Shown here: positions 17,731 through 26,998 of the stretch, piece after piece
Position numbering within the stretch: the stretch's first letter is position 1
Layout of the letters: every line of letters starts with the position of its first letter
Assembly (NCBI RefSeq): GCF_900101505.1
Contig: NZ_FMZI01000005.1
Location: 309,110-373,109, forward strand
Origin: Antarctobacter albus
Lineage (GTDB): Bacteria; Pseudomonadota; Alphaproteobacteria; Rhodobacterales; Rhodobacteraceae
Direction of reading: 5' to 3'
DNA: 64,000 bases
The notes under the pieces: model-generated
Databases searched by the model: none
The model's input: the letters and a program-made list of their open reading frames with translations, nothing else
Told to the model about the DNA's origin: nothing
Position numbers and translations under genes: made by a program

Positions 17731-18989
17731 CAGCGCGCCCCGAAGAACCGGAAGGCGGCAGCCAGTGCCGGGCGGCTCTGCGCCGCCTGTTCCAGGTCCT
17801 CACCGGCAGACAGGGCCTCCCACGCCTCGCGCAGCGAGGCGATGCCCTGGGCCGGTCCATCCGGGTGGGCCAGGATGCCGCCGCCACACATGAACATGAA
17901 ATCCGGGCCCTGCGCCGCCTCATAGGCCGAGGGCATGGTTCCCGCCCATTGGCCCGAGGAAAAGGCCGGCATGACCCGGTCATCGGCGCCGTCGGTCAGC
18001 GGGGCAAGACAGGCACGCGCGGCCTCTGTCACCTCGTCGGCATGGTCTACGAACTTGCCGCCGATGCCGTGGACATGCATGTGATCGACTCCCGCCAGCC
18101 GGTAAAGTGACTGGTAGGCGGGGAACCCCATGCCCAACAGCGGGTGGCGGCTCATCGCGCCGAACCCGTTGCGGTGGCCGTGGATTGCCAGCGGCGTCGC
18201 CGCGCGCAGCGTCTCCATCCCCGCCAGGCCGCACCAGTTGAGGCTGGCCATGACGCAGGTGCCGCCCTCGGCCGCCACAAGATCGGCGTGGCGGCGCATG
18301 GCATCACTCTCGTCGGTGATGTTGAAGGCCATCATGACGTTGCGGCCCTTGTCCTGCCATTTTCGCAGCACCTTCATCACCGCCGGAACGCGGGTCACCA
18401 GCGGCGCCACGTCGGGATTGGCGCAGACCTCGTCATCCTTGATGAAATCGACCCCCGCCGCGCACAGACGGTCGACCAGCGCGGCGATGTCCTCGGAGGT
18501 CATGCCAACATTGGGCTTGATGATCGTGCCGAATAGGGGCCGGTCGGTGACACCCAGTGTTGCGCGCGTTCCGGCGATACCCTGCGCGGGCATCGGATAG
18601 CGGGCACGGTAATCCGCGGGCAGCTCCACCGACAGCAGTTTCAGGCCGGTGATCTCGCCGATGTCGTAGAGATTGCCAGAGACCGTGGCCGCCAGTGTCG
18701 GCAGGTTGCGCCCGATATTGCCGGGCGGAAATGCGATGCGGACGCGGGCGCGGGTGAAAGGCCCCGCCTTTCCCTTGCGCTCGACATAGGCCGAGGTCAG
18801 CGACGGGCTGTCCACCTGCCCCAGCACCTCGACCGAAAGCACCTGCGCGGCAGCGCGCGCGCGCAATTCGTCGGTTTCGCCCGCGACGCGCACGAAAGTG
18901 CCGGAAGACTGCTCGCCCGCCATCATGGCGGCAACCTCTTCAACCGGAAAGGGCGTTTCCAGCAGGTATTCCGCGACGATCAGGTCCAT
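17730..18989 (-). CDS. RuBisCO-like protein (form IV), possible oxo-isoapionate phosphate decarboxylase
   Basis: 419 residues of the RuBisCO large-subunit family. The carbamate-lysine region is intact as FIKDDEVCANP (K near 183), and the HGHRNGFGAMSRHP and HVHGIGGKF phosphate/substrate segments are present. The upstream loop reads IIKPNVGMTSED near 157: the first Lys of the RuBisCO KPK motif is kept but the second is Asn, as expected of a non-carboxylating homologue. It is not a CO2-fixing enzyme. With the neighbouring DUF1537 kinase it fits OiaX/OiaT, which act on 3-oxo-isoapionate 4-phosphate. The ATG at 18989 overlaps the VOC stop as TGATG; GTG at 18992 is the alternative start. Confidence 0.82.
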   Translation of the reverse strand: MDLIVAEYLLETPFPVEEVAAMMAGEQSSGTFVRVAGETDELRARAAAQVLSVEVLGQVDSPSLTSAYVERKGKAGPFTRARVRIAFPPGNIGRNLPTLAATVSGNLYDIGEITGLKLLSVELPADYRARYPMPAQGIAGTRATLGVTDRPLFGTIIKPNVGMTSEDIAALVDRLCAAGVDFIKDDEVCANPDVAPLVTRVPAVMKVLRKWQDKGRNVMMAFNITDESDAMRRHADLVAAEGGTCVMASLNWCGLAGMETLRAATPLAIHGHRNGFGAMSRHPLLGMGFPAYQSLYRLAGVDHMHVHGIGGKFVDHADEVTEAARACLAPLTDGADDRVMPAFSSGQWAGTMPSAYEAAQGPDFMFMCGGGILAHPDGPAQGIASLREAWEALSAGEDLEQAAQSRPALAAAFRFFGAR

Positions 18990-19528
18990 CACAGCGCCGA
19001 CAGGTCCGGGAAGGGGCGCACGGGATCAGATCCGTCCCAATCGACCGAGGCCGCGCGGATCATATCGAACATCTTGCCCTTGGGTCCCAGCACTTCGGAG
19101 AGTTCAATGCAGGTGCCGGGGTGATGTTCCTCGGCGAAATAGCAGAAGCGCCCGTTCTGACCGACGCAGCCGGACATCTTGACGGTAAAGCCACGGTCCA
19201 GCATCCGGGCCAGATCGGCATCATAGTCGGTCGTCCAGAAGGCGACGTGTTGCAAACCGCGCAGGCCCTTTTCACGAAAGTCGCGATACATCGAGGGCAC
19301 GTCGTTGCGGCACTGGATCAGTTCAACCTGCATCGGGCCGGAGTTGGCCAGGGCAACGGAGTTTTCCGGCTGATAGCTTTGCCCGTCGTAGTGGTAATCC
19401 TCGATCGGGACGCGCGGGTTGTAGAACCAGGGGCCCACGCCCATGACCTCTGACCAGTGCTTCATGCCGGCCTCGATATCGTCGACGACATAGCCAAGCT
19501 GTCGGATCGGGCCCAAAAGGGTGCTCAT
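18989..19528 (-). CDS. VOC (glyoxalase/bleomycin-resistance) family protein
   Basis: 179 residues with two paired beta-alpha-beta units: IRQLGYVVDDIEAGMKHW at the N-terminus and GLRGLQHVAFWTTDYD near residue 95, followed by TCIELSEV. His and Glu in the second unit match VOC metal ligands. The family covers epimerases, lyases and dioxygenases acting on vicinal oxygen substrates. Start at 19528, 8 bp after the dctM stop. Its place between the transporter and the RuBisCO-like protein suggests an isomerase or lyase step on the imported sugar acid; exact reaction unknown. Confidence 0.72.
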   Translation of the reverse strand: MSTLLGPIRQLGYVVDDIEAGMKHWSEVMGVGPWFYNPRVPIEDYHYDGQSYQPENSVALANSGPMQVELIQCRNDVPSMYRDFREKGLRGLQHVAFWTTDYDADLARMLDRGFTVKMSGCVGQNGRFCYFAEEHHPGTCIELSEVLGPKGKMFDMIRAASVDWDGSDPVRPFPDLSAL

Positions 19529-19536
19529 GTCGAACC

Positions 19537-20814
19537 TCAGTTCATCAGTGTTTCGGGAAGCCAGGTGGACAGCGCCGGCACGGCAGAGACCACCAGGAGC
19601 GAGAGAAGAAGCGGGATGAAGAAGGGCAGCACCCCGGCAATGACGCGGTTGATCGGCATCTTGGTGATGATGGTGATCATGTAGAGGCTCATGCCCACCG
19701 GCGGCGTCAGCAGACCAATCATCAGGTTCAGGACAAAGACGATCCCCAGTTGCAGCGGATCCACCCCGGCAGCGGTCAGCGCGGGCGCCACGATGGGCGC
19801 GATGATCAGGATGGCGGCGATGCTTTCCAGCACCATGCCGACGATCAGCAGAAAGACGTTGACGATCAGCAGCAGCACCAGCGGGTTTTCCGACAGGCCC
19901 AGAAGGAAACCGGAGACCTTCATTGGCACCTGGTCCAGCGTCAGCACCCAGGCGAACAGCGCCGCCGTGGCCACGACAAAAAGGATATTGGCGGTGGACT
20001 CCACGGTTTCGCGCAGGGCCGCGCCCATCTTGCGCAGGGTGAGCGAGCGATAGACGACGATCCCGATCAGCGTGGCATAGGCGACGGTGACGCCCGCGAC
20101 CTCTGTCGGGCCGAACCATCCGCTCATCAGCCCGCCGATCAGCAGGACCGGTGCCAGCAGCGCGGGAATGGAGATCACCGCCTGGCGCGCAATCGCCTTG
20201 GGCTCGGCCCGGACGGTGTCGCGCGGCAGGCCCTTGACGCGGGCGATGATCGCGATCTGCGCCATCAACAGGCCCGTAAGCAACAGCGCCGGAATGATCC
20301 CCGCCAGCAGCAGCTTGACCGCCGAGACATTTGCGACCGAGGCATAGATGATGATCGGGATCGAGGGCGGAAAGATCGGTCCGATGGTGGCGGCGGCGAC
20401 GGTGACACCGGCGGCAAATTCCTCGCGGTAGCCCTGCGCCTTCATCTGGTTGATCTGGATTGCGCCAAGCGCGCCGATGTCGGCTAGGGCCGCGCCGGAA
20501 ATGCCCGAGAAGATCAGCGAGACAAAGACGCTGACCTGCGCGACGGCGCCCCGAATACGGCCAAAGATCATCCGCACGAGGTCAAAGAGATGCGTCGTCA
20601 CCCCGGTCGCGTTCAGCAGGTTGGCGGCAAGGATGAAGAGCGGCACCGCCAGCAGGGGCGAGCTGTCCAGAGCATTCAGGCTGCGCTGCGACAGGACCGC
20701 AACTGGCAGCCCCTGCATCACGATGACAACGGCCGAGGACAGGCCTAGGCAAACCGCGATCGGCACGCCGACGGCCAGCAGCGCGAGAAAGAGGGCGACA
20801 AGAATGAGGCTCAT
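19537..20814 (-). CDS. dctM: TRAP transporter large permease subunit
   Basis: 425 residues of nearly continuous hydrophobic helices, typical of the 12-TM DctM subunit of sodium-driven TRAP transporters. Recognisable family segments include SPLLAVPLFILAANLLN, FSGISGAALADIGALG and NLMIGLLTPPVGMSLY. Overlaps dctQ as ATGA. Substrate is probably an organic acid or sugar acid metabolised by the downstream VOC, RuBisCO-like and kinase genes. Confidence 0.93.
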   Translation of the reverse strand: MSLILVALFLALLAVGVPIAVCLGLSSAVVIVMQGLPVAVLSQRSLNALDSSPLLAVPLFILAANLLNATGVTTHLFDLVRMIFGRIRGAVAQVSVFVSLIFSGISGAALADIGALGAIQINQMKAQGYREEFAAGVTVAAATIGPIFPPSIPIIIYASVANVSAVKLLLAGIIPALLLTGLLMAQIAIIARVKGLPRDTVRAEPKAIARQAVISIPALLAPVLLIGGLMSGWFGPTEVAGVTVAYATLIGIVVYRSLTLRKMGAALRETVESTANILFVVATAALFAWVLTLDQVPMKVSGFLLGLSENPLVLLLIVNVFLLIVGMVLESIAAILIIAPIVAPALTAAGVDPLQLGIVFVLNLMIGLLTPPVGMSLYMITIITKMPINRVIAGVLPFFIPLLLSLLVVSAVPALSTWLPETLMN

Positions 20815-21344
20815 GTGGGTAGTCCGCTATCGTCCCTGGGATCATGGTAGGGCTCGGTTGGGGCGCGCCCTGTCAGGGTGCGGGCAACACGGTGCAGCGC
20901 GACGGCAAAGAGGAACAGGCTGCCGGTCAGCGCGAGGCTGTAGTAGACCCAGTTGGGCACGCGCATCGCGGGCGTCAGGAACTTGCCAGCGCGCGGCAGG
21001 AACTCGGCAAAGCTCCAGAGCATCAGCGCGGCGAAAGCCAGCGTGGCGATGTCCCCGATCAGGTGCATGACCTTGCGTGCCGCCGGGGGCGAGGCATCGG
21101 GCAGCATCGAGACCGAGACCAGCACATGCCGTCCGGCGAGGCAGGGCACGGAAAGAAACACCAGCCCGATGCCGGAAAACCGCGCCAGTTCATCCGCCCA
21201 GGGAAGCCCCAGGTCGTAGAAATTGCGCGCGGCCACCTGCGTCACGACCAGTCCGGCCATCAACACCAGCAGGCCCATACCCAGGATGACCCCGAAACGG
21301 GCGAGCCGCGCGAGGATCGCGCGGCCCGGTTCGCTACGCTTCAT
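20811..21344 (-). CDS. dctQ: TRAP transporter small permease subunit
   Basis: 177 residues with four hydrophobic helices (for example FGVILGMGLLVLMAGLVVT and IATLAFAALMLW). LPWADELARFSGIGLVFL is the conserved DctQ region between helices 1 and 2. The start codon at 21344 overlaps the dctP stop and its stop overlaps the dctM start, both as ATGA. It scaffolds the large permease in the inner membrane. Confidence 0.9.
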   Translation of the reverse strand: MKRSEPGRAILARLARFGVILGMGLLVLMAGLVVTQVAARNFYDLGLPWADELARFSGIGLVFLSVPCLAGRHVLVSVSMLPDASPPAARKVMHLIGDIATLAFAALMLWSFAEFLPRAGKFLTPAMRVPNWVYYSLALTGSLFLFAVALHRVARTLTGRAPTEPYHDPRDDSGLPT

Positions 21345-22357
21345 CAGGCGACCGCCGCGATCTTTGCGTAGAGGTCGCCGTATTCGGCGCCAAAGCGTTC
21401 GTCGACCAGCTTGCTGACCGAGGCGCGGAAGGCGTCCAGCTGCAGACCGTCCTCGGCGCCGATCACGGTCATGCCCAGGTCGCGCAGCTTTTGCGTCTCG
21501 GCTTCCTCGTTGTCGAGGATCGCCTTGGTCGCCTTCTGGCGCGTCTGCTCCGAGGCTTCGCGCACCGCATCCTTCTGCTTGGCGTCGAGGCCCTGCCAGG
21601 CATCCTCGTTCATCACGACAACCTCGGCGTTGGACATGTGGCCGGTCAGCATCAGGTGCGACTGCACCTCGTAGAGCTTGACGTTCAGCACCACGTTGAC
21701 CGGGTTTTCCTGCCCCTGCACGACGCCGGTGGCCAGCGCGGTCGGCACCTCGGACCAGTCAACCGGCACCGCGACGGCGCCCATGCCCTCGACCGCGGTG
21801 GTGTAGATCGGGAAGGGCACGGCTCGGATCTTGGTCCCGGCCAGGTCTTCGGGCGACATGACCGCCTTGTTGCAGGTCAGGTTCCGGCGGCCGAAGTAAT
21901 GGGCATAAATCACGCGCACGTTGGCGGCGGCGATCAGGCCCTCGTTCAGCTCCTGCATGACCGGGCTTTCGACATCCGTCACCTTCATCAGGTGATCGAC
22001 GTCACGGTACAGGTACGGCGTGTCCAGCGCCGCGAAGGGCTGGTAAAGCGAGCCCAGCGCGCCGGCGGTGTTGTGCGAAAAGGCGATGGTGCCCAGCGAC
22101 ACGGCCTCGGCCAATTCCTGCAGCTTGCCCAGCTGGCTGTTGGGGAAGACCTGCACGTTGATGTCGCCACCCGACGTCTGGCCCAGCGCCTCGGCGAACC
22201 AGTCGGCCTGGGCGCCCGCGACAGAGGCGACCTCGTTGTTGTGACCATAGCGCAGGGTCGTGGCGGCAAGGCCGGGACGCGCCAGGAAGGGTGCGGCCAG
22301 GGCGCCGGCGCCGGTGGCCAGCAGGGTACGGCGGGTCAATCCTTGAGACTTCAGCAT
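21344..22357 (-). CDS. dctP: TRAP transporter substrate-binding protein
   Basis: 337 residues with a twin-arginine-type signal (LTRRTLLATGAGALAAPFLA), so probably exported folded. DctP-family features are the TLRYGHNNEVAS opening, the GDINVQVFPNSQLGK strand, and the substrate-Arg region AGTKIRAVPFPIY. First gene of the operon, preceded by AGGAGA and divergent from the LacI-type regulator. The ligand is probably a sugar acid given the downstream enzymes. Confidence 0.92.
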   Translation of the reverse strand: MLKSQGLTRRTLLATGAGALAAPFLARPGLAATTLRYGHNNEVASVAGAQADWFAEALGQTSGGDINVQVFPNSQLGKLQELAEAVSLGTIAFSHNTAGALGSLYQPFAALDTPYLYRDVDHLMKVTDVESPVMQELNEGLIAAANVRVIYAHYFGRRNLTCNKAVMSPEDLAGTKIRAVPFPIYTTAVEGMGAVAVPVDWSEVPTALATGVVQGQENPVNVVLNVKLYEVQSHLMLTGHMSNAEVVVMNEDAWQGLDAKQKDAVREASEQTRQKATKAILDNEEAETQKLRDLGMTVIGAEDGLQLDAFRASVSKLVDERFGAEYGDLYAKIAAVA

Positions 22358-22386
22358 CGGGTCTCCTCCCAGATTATGATGCGTTT

Positions 22387-22399
22387 TGATGTTTCATCA
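22387..22399. promoter_or_regulatory. Dyad in the dctP / LacI-regulator intergenic region
   Basis: TGATG-TTT-CATCA, a perfect 5-bp inverted repeat 30 bp upstream of dctP, nested inside a wider ATGATG/CATCAT pair. It is a plausible operator for the LacI-type protein at 22519, though the usual central CG of LacI operators is missing. Confidence 0.45.
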
Positions 22400-22518
22400 T
22401 GCCTTGGCTTGGCCCCAATTCATGATTTCAACAGGCTTGACCAAGGTTATGGTTTTGAGCCACGCTTCGTCAAAGGAAATGAAATGACGGTTTTTGAGGT
22501 CCGTCAAAAGAGCGCAGA

Positions 22519-23532
22519 ATGACGGACAGCACAAAACCACAACTTTCCGATATTGCCGCACGCGCAGGCGTTTCGCTGGCCACGGTCGACCGGGTCATCA
22601 ACCGACGCAAGGGCGTCAAGGAACGCACGCGCGGGCGGGTCCTGGAAATAGCCCGCGAGATCGGGTTCCTCTCGACCGAGGACGCCGAACGCTATGGCAC
22701 GGAACGCCCCCTGAACATGGTCATGCTGCTGCCTGCGGGATCGAACCCCTACCTGCGCCTGCTGGGTGAACGGGTAAAGGCGCGGATCGGACGATCGGGT
22801 ATAAACGACCCGTTCCTGCGCTGTTTCTTTATTGAAAGTTTCGATGCCACCGCACTGGCCGAGGCGCTGCGCAAAAATGCTGCCTGGGCCGATGCCATCG
22901 CCTTTTTCGCCATCGAGCATCCCGAGGTGCGCGAAGCCGCGCTGGAAGTGGCCGCAGGCGGCACCCGGCTGGTCACCATCGTTTCGGACCTGGGAACCCT
23001 GCCGGATGTCGCCCACGTCGGGTTGGACAACCGAGCCGTCGGGCGGACGGCAGGGTTGTTGATAGGGCGGCTGGCGCATTCGGATACCGGGGCCGTGGCG
23101 CTGGTTGCCGGATCGCGCCACTACCGCGCCCATTCGGAACGCGAGGCCGGCTTTCTCAGCATCCAGGAAGAGATGTTCCCGCACCTGCGCGTGATCGGTA
23201 TGCGCGAGGGGCATGATGACGCGGGCGAGAACTATCGTCGCACGCTGGCCCTGCTGGATCAGGCGCCGGATCTTGTCGGCATCTACAACGTGGGCGGATC
23301 ATCCAACGGGATCAGCCGCGCCCTGCGCGAGCGCGACAGGACGACTGTCACCTTCATCGGTCACGGCCTGACACCGGACACGCGCCGCGCCCTGCTGGAA
23401 GGCAGCATGGACGCCGTCTTCGACCAGGACCCGGACCTGTTGATCGAGGCCGCGATCCGGGCGCTGTCGCAGCCCGAACCGCGCCCACGCCCCCTGCGGC
23501 TTGAAATCTACTTCCGCGAGAACCTGCCCTGA
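22519..23532 (+). CDS. LacI-family transcriptional regulator
   Basis: 337 residues. The N-terminal HTH is clear (LSDIAARAGVSLATVDRVIN), followed by the hinge region (RTRGRVLEIAREIGFL) and a periplasmic-binding-protein-like sensor domain. The VDRVINRRKGV form is typical of LacI members that control sugar-acid genes. It is divergent from the TRAP operon with about 160 bp between, so it most likely controls that operon in response to its substrate or a pathway intermediate. Confidence 0.9.
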   Translation: MTDSTKPQLSDIAARAGVSLATVDRVINRRKGVKERTRGRVLEIAREIGFLSTEDAERYGTERPLNMVMLLPAGSNPYLRLLGERVKARIGRSGINDPFLRCFFIESFDATALAEALRKNAAWADAIAFFAIEHPEVREAALEVAAGGTRLVTIVSDLGTLPDVAHVGLDNRAVGRTAGLLIGRLAHSDTGAVALVAGSRHYRAHSEREAGFLSIQEEMFPHLRVIGMREGHDDAGENYRRTLALLDQAPDLVGIYNVGGSSNGISRALRERDRTTVTFIGHGLTPDTRRALLEGSMDAVFDQDPDLLIEAAIRALSQPEPRPRPLRLEIYFRENLP

Positions 23533-23538
23533 CACCAC

Positions 23539-24180
23539 CTAGCCTGCCAGGTCGGCACCGCCATGCCGCGCCTCGAAACGCGCCAGGTCGCGCGCATCTG
23601 GGGCCTGCCCGGTAAAGGTCTTCACGTAGTTGGGGATCCGCGCCAGGCGCAGGCCGACATCTTCCTGCACCTGCATCGAGATATAGCCGATCTGCACCAG
23701 GTACATCGTGCGCGCCCGCACGTCGGCTTCATCCGGATCAAAGCCGAACCGCTCGAACATCGCCCGGATGGCCGAAAGGCGCAGTTCGTCCGTGGAATTC
23801 ACCTTGGCGGCGATGGCGTCGGACTGGTGCGCCCAGCCCCGCACCGCCAGGTCCAGCCGGGGTTCGAACCCGCCCCCGGGCAGGAACACCCCGATCACCG
23901 AAAGCACCGCCTCGGTGATGGTCTCGGCAAAGCCCTCGGTCGCCTGGACAAGGCATCGGGTGTTGATCTCTTCCCAATCGTCCAGCAGCGCCTGCAGCAG
24001 GGCCTCCCGGTCGTCGAAGAACCAGTAGAAACTGGTTCGCGACAGGCCAAGCCTGCTGGCCAGCGGCTGGATCTTCACCGCGTCGATGCCCGAAGCGATG
24101 AAAGCCTCGCGCGCCGCGTCGAGCCAAAGCTCTCGCGATCCCCGCCACCCTTTCGTTTTTTCGTCCGTATCCTGCGTCAT
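23539..24180 (-). CDS. TetR-family transcriptional regulator
   Basis: 213 residues from the ATG at 24180; longer reading to 24231 adds an unlikely leader. The HTH is at residues about 10-58 (IQPLASRLGLSRTSFYWFF), with a helical ligand domain. It is convergent with the LacI gene (stops 6 bp apart) and divergent from the DgcA-like demethylase gene, so that gene is the likely target. The shared 117-bp gap has two ATGAACA copies 21 bp apart. Confidence 0.88.
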   Translation of the reverse strand: MTQDTDEKTKGWRGSRELWLDAAREAFIASGIDAVKIQPLASRLGLSRTSFYWFFDDREALLQALLDDWEEINTRCLVQATEGFAETITEAVLSVIGVFLPGGGFEPRLDLAVRGWAHQSDAIAAKVNSTDELRLSAIRAMFERFGFDPDEADVRARTMYLVQIGYISMQVQEDVGLRLARIPNYVKTFTGQAPDARDLARFEARHGGADLAG

Positions 24181-24231
24181 GACGGATCTTCTAGCAGCAG
24201 GACCGAGCTGCCACAAGAAAACTCGACACAC

Positions 24232-24259
24232 ATGAACACAAACTTGACATAGATGAACA
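24232..24259. promoter_or_regulatory. Direct repeats between tetR-type gene and demethylase gene
   Basis: ATGAACA occurs at 24232-24238 and 24253-24259, exactly 21 bp (two helical turns) apart, with TTGACA (a -35-like element) between them at 24243. Possible regulator binding site and promoter; TetR proteins usually use palindromes, so this is tentative. Confidence 0.3.
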
Positions 24260-24297
24260 TTCAGTGCATCGCTGGCCCGTCAACACGCGGAGGCCCC

Positions 24298-26343
24298 ATG
24301 TCCAACGATCCTCTTCTGCAGCCCTACCAGCTCAAGCACCTGACGCTGCGCAACCGCATCATGACCACCAGCCACGAACCGGCCTACCCCGAGGACGGGA
24401 TGCCCAAGGAGCGCTACGCCGCCTATCACGCGGAACGGGCGAAAGCGGGCGTGGCGCTGACGATGACAGCCGGTTCGGCCGCCGTATCCAAGGACAGCCC
24501 CCCTGTCTTCAACAATATCCTCGCCTACAAGGACGAGGTCGTGCCGTGGATCCGCAACCTGACCGATGCCTGCCACGAACACGGCAGCGCGGTGATGATC
24601 CAGCTGACGCACCTGGGCCGCCGCACCGCCTGGAACAAGGGCGACTGGCTGCCCTCGGTTTCCTCTTCGAAACACCGCGAGCCGGCACACCGGGCGTTCC
24701 CGAAACTGGCCGAGGACTGGGACATCGAGCGCATCATCGCGGATTTCGCCGATGCCACCGAACGGATGCAGGCCGGCGGTATGGACGGGGTCGAGCTGCA
24801 GGTCTATGGCCACCTGCTGGACCAGTTCTGGTCTCCGCTCACGAATGATCTTGATGGCCCATATGGCGGTCGGACGCTTGAGTCGCGGATGCAATTGCTG
24901 AACGACGTTCTGGACGGCATTCGCAAACGGGTGGGCACCGAGTTCATCGTCGGCCTGCGCTATACCGCAGACGAGGCCGAAGCAGGCGGCATCACCTCCG
25001 AAGAGGGGATCGAGATTTCGAAACGCCTCGCCGCCGGGGGAAAGGTCGATTTCCTGAACGTCATTCGTGGCCGCATCCATACCGATCCCGCCATGACGGA
25101 CGTGATCCCGGTGCAGGGCATGAAGAACGCGCCGCACCTGGATTTTGCCGGCGCGGTCAAGAAGGCCACGGGCATGCCCACCTTCCACGCCGCCAAAATC
25201 CCCGACGTGGCCACGGCGCGCCACGCCGTCGCGGCGGGTCTGCTGGACATGGTCGGCATGACCCGTGCCCACATGGCCGACCCGCATGTGGTGAAAAAGA
25301 TCATCGAGGGGCGCGAGGATGACATTCGTCCCTGCGTCGGCGCCACCTATTGCCTCGACAGGATCTACGCCGCGGGTGAGGCACTGTGCATCCACAACGC
25401 CGCCACAGGGCGCGAGCTGACCATGCCGCATACGATCGCGCCTGCCGCCGACCGCAGGAAGGTGGTGATCGTCGGCGCAGGCCCCGCCGGTCTTGAGGCC
25501 GCCCGCGTCGCCGCCGAGCGCGGCCATGACGTGACGGTGTTCGAGGCGCAGCCCGACCCCGGCGGACAGGTCCGCCTGGCCGCGCAGAACCCGCGCCGGC
25601 GCGAGATGATCTCGATCATCGACTGGCGCATGGCGCAATGTGCCGCGCGCGATGTCGAGTTCCGTTTCAACACCTGGGCCGAGGTCGAGGACGTGACCGC
25701 GCTCGACCCCGACGTGGTGATCGTCGCCACCGGCGGCATGCCCAACACCGAACTCTTCGAGAGCGGCAAGGAGCAGGACCTGGTCGTCACCGCCTGGGAC
25801 ATGATCGCGGGCGACGTGAAACCCGGCCAGAACGTGCTGATCTACGACGAAAGCGGCGATCACCCCGGCCTCATGGCCGCCGAGGTCGCGGCCAACGCCG
25901 GCGCCACGGTCGAGGTGATGACCCCGGACCGGACCTTTGCGCCGGACATCATGGCGATGAACCTGGTGCCCTACATGCGCGCATTGCAGGACAAGGACGT
26001 GACCTTTACCGTCACCCGCCGCCTCCTGGACGTGGCCCGCGACGGCAACGAGTTGAAGGCAACGATCGGCACGGATTACAGCGATCTCAAGACCGAGAAA
26101 CGCTATGATCAGGTGGTGGTGAACTATGGCACGCTGCCGATGGATGACCTGTATTTCGACCTGAAACCGCTGTCGTCGAACGGCGGGGCCGTCGACTACG
26201 ACGCGCTGATCGGCGGCCAACCGCAGACCGTGACACGCGGCCCGGCGGAGGGGTTCCAACTGTTCCGCATCGGAGATGCTGTCAGCGCCCGCAATACCCA
26301 TGCGGCGATCTATGACGCGCTGCGACTGGTCAAGGACATCTGA
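24298..26343 (+). CDS. dgcA: DgcA-like NADH:flavin oxidoreductase, probable N-demethylase
   Basis: 681 residues. The N-terminal old-yellow-enzyme barrel (about 1-370) binds FMN, three cysteines in CVGATYCLDRIYAAGEALC mark the iron-sulfur site, and a C-terminal FAD/NAD domain begins with VVIVGAGPAGLEAARVA near residue 390. This trimethylamine-dehydrogenase-like plan is shared by dimethylglycine demethylase DgcA and N-methylproline demethylases. ATG at 24298 has GGAGG 7 nt upstream. Location beside sarcosine oxidase and a GbcAB-like pair favours dimethylglycine to sarcosine. No dgcB partner is in the window, and N-methylproline or another N-methyl amino acid remains possible. Confidence 0.75.
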   Translation: MSNDPLLQPYQLKHLTLRNRIMTTSHEPAYPEDGMPKERYAAYHAERAKAGVALTMTAGSAAVSKDSPPVFNNILAYKDEVVPWIRNLTDACHEHGSAVMIQLTHLGRRTAWNKGDWLPSVSSSKHREPAHRAFPKLAEDWDIERIIADFADATERMQAGGMDGVELQVYGHLLDQFWSPLTNDLDGPYGGRTLESRMQLLNDVLDGIRKRVGTEFIVGLRYTADEAEAGGITSEEGIEISKRLAAGGKVDFLNVIRGRIHTDPAMTDVIPVQGMKNAPHLDFAGAVKKATGMPTFHAAKIPDVATARHAVAAGLLDMVGMTRAHMADPHVVKKIIEGREDDIRPCVGATYCLDRIYAAGEALCIHNAATGRELTMPHTIAPAADRRKVVIVGAGPAGLEAARVAAERGHDVTVFEAQPDPGGQVRLAAQNPRRREMISIIDWRMAQCAARDVEFRFNTWAEVEDVTALDPDVVIVATGGMPNTELFESGKEQDLVVTAWDMIAGDVKPGQNVLIYDESGDHPGLMAAEVAANAGATVEVMTPDRTFAPDIMAMNLVPYMRALQDKDVTFTVTRRLLDVARDGNELKATIGTDYSDLKTEKRYDQVVVNYGTLPMDDLYFDLKPLSSNGGAVDYDALIGGQPQTVTRGPAEGFQLFRIGDAVSARNTHAAIYDALRLVKDI

Positions 26344-26378
26344 AACCGGCGAGGTTCACGCGGGTATCCCATGAAAAG

Positions 26379-26402
26379 AAGGGCGGCACCGGGGCCGCCC
26401 TT
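26379..26402. terminator. Bidirectional terminator hairpin
   Basis: AAGGGCGGC / GCCGCCCTT stem with a 6-nt loop, A-rich before and T-rich after, between the convergent stops at 26343 and 26434. Confidence 0.7.
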
Positions 26403-26433
26403 TCCTGTTTCCTCGCACGCTGGTTGGCGCGGC

Positions 26434-26988
26434 TCAGGCCGCTTCGGCGGCCAGCTCTGCCACGCCGGTCCCCAGCAAGTGCAGCAGATGTGGCGCAAAG
26501 CTGTGCCAGACGTCCATGCGGAACGCGGTTTCGCCATCGCGCCACAGCAGGACCGTCACGCCGTCGAAGTTGATCCGGCGCCCCTCGCCCACGGCGATGC
26601 TGTCGGGGTTGCGCGGCATGCCCAGCGTCAGAAGATCCACGGCACGGGGACCGTCCAGCACGAAGGTGACCTCGCGACCCGACACGTCGACCAGGCTGTG
26701 GGGCAGCGTGCCATAGACCTCGTCACAGGCCGCCTGCATACCCGCCGCCAGCGTCTCTGGCGCATGCAGCATCCATTCGTCGGGACCAAGGCACAGCGCC
26801 TGGGACTCACCCGACTGCGCGCGCTGGCCGATCCGCGTGGGCAGCGTCAAGCCCAGCGCCGCGTTGAGCGGCGCAAGATCACCGCGCGCCCGCAGGGACA
26901 GCCGTGCACATGGTGCGGCAAGGCTGACCCGCGCTACCGCGCTTTCCGCGAGGACCGAGGGGGTGAAAGAGGAAATCGGTGCGTTCAT
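26434..26988 (-). CDS. soxG: Sarcosine oxidase gamma subunit
   Basis: 184 residues, standard for SoxG. Family features include LGPDEWMLHAP, LVDVSGREVTFVLDGPRAVDLL and the C-terminal WHSFAPHLLHLL. SoxG is the small subunit of heterotetrameric sarcosine oxidase, which oxidises sarcosine to glycine and passes the methyl carbon to tetrahydrofolate. Last gene of soxBDAG, 10 bp after soxA. Confidence 0.9.
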   Translation of the reverse strand: MNAPISSFTPSVLAESAVARVSLAAPCARLSLRARGDLAPLNAALGLTLPTRIGQRAQSGESQALCLGPDEWMLHAPETLAAGMQAACDEVYGTLPHSLVDVSGREVTFVLDGPRAVDLLTLGMPRNPDSIAVGEGRRINFDGVTVLLWRDGETAFRMDVWHSFAPHLLHLLGTGVAELAAEAA

Positions 26989-26998
26989 GACAGGCTCC

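Noticed and set aside
17730..18989. RuBisCO-like gene as evidence of carbon fixation
   Set aside because: The active-site loop is KPN, not KPK; no small subunit or phosphoribulokinase is present; and the neighbours are catabolic.
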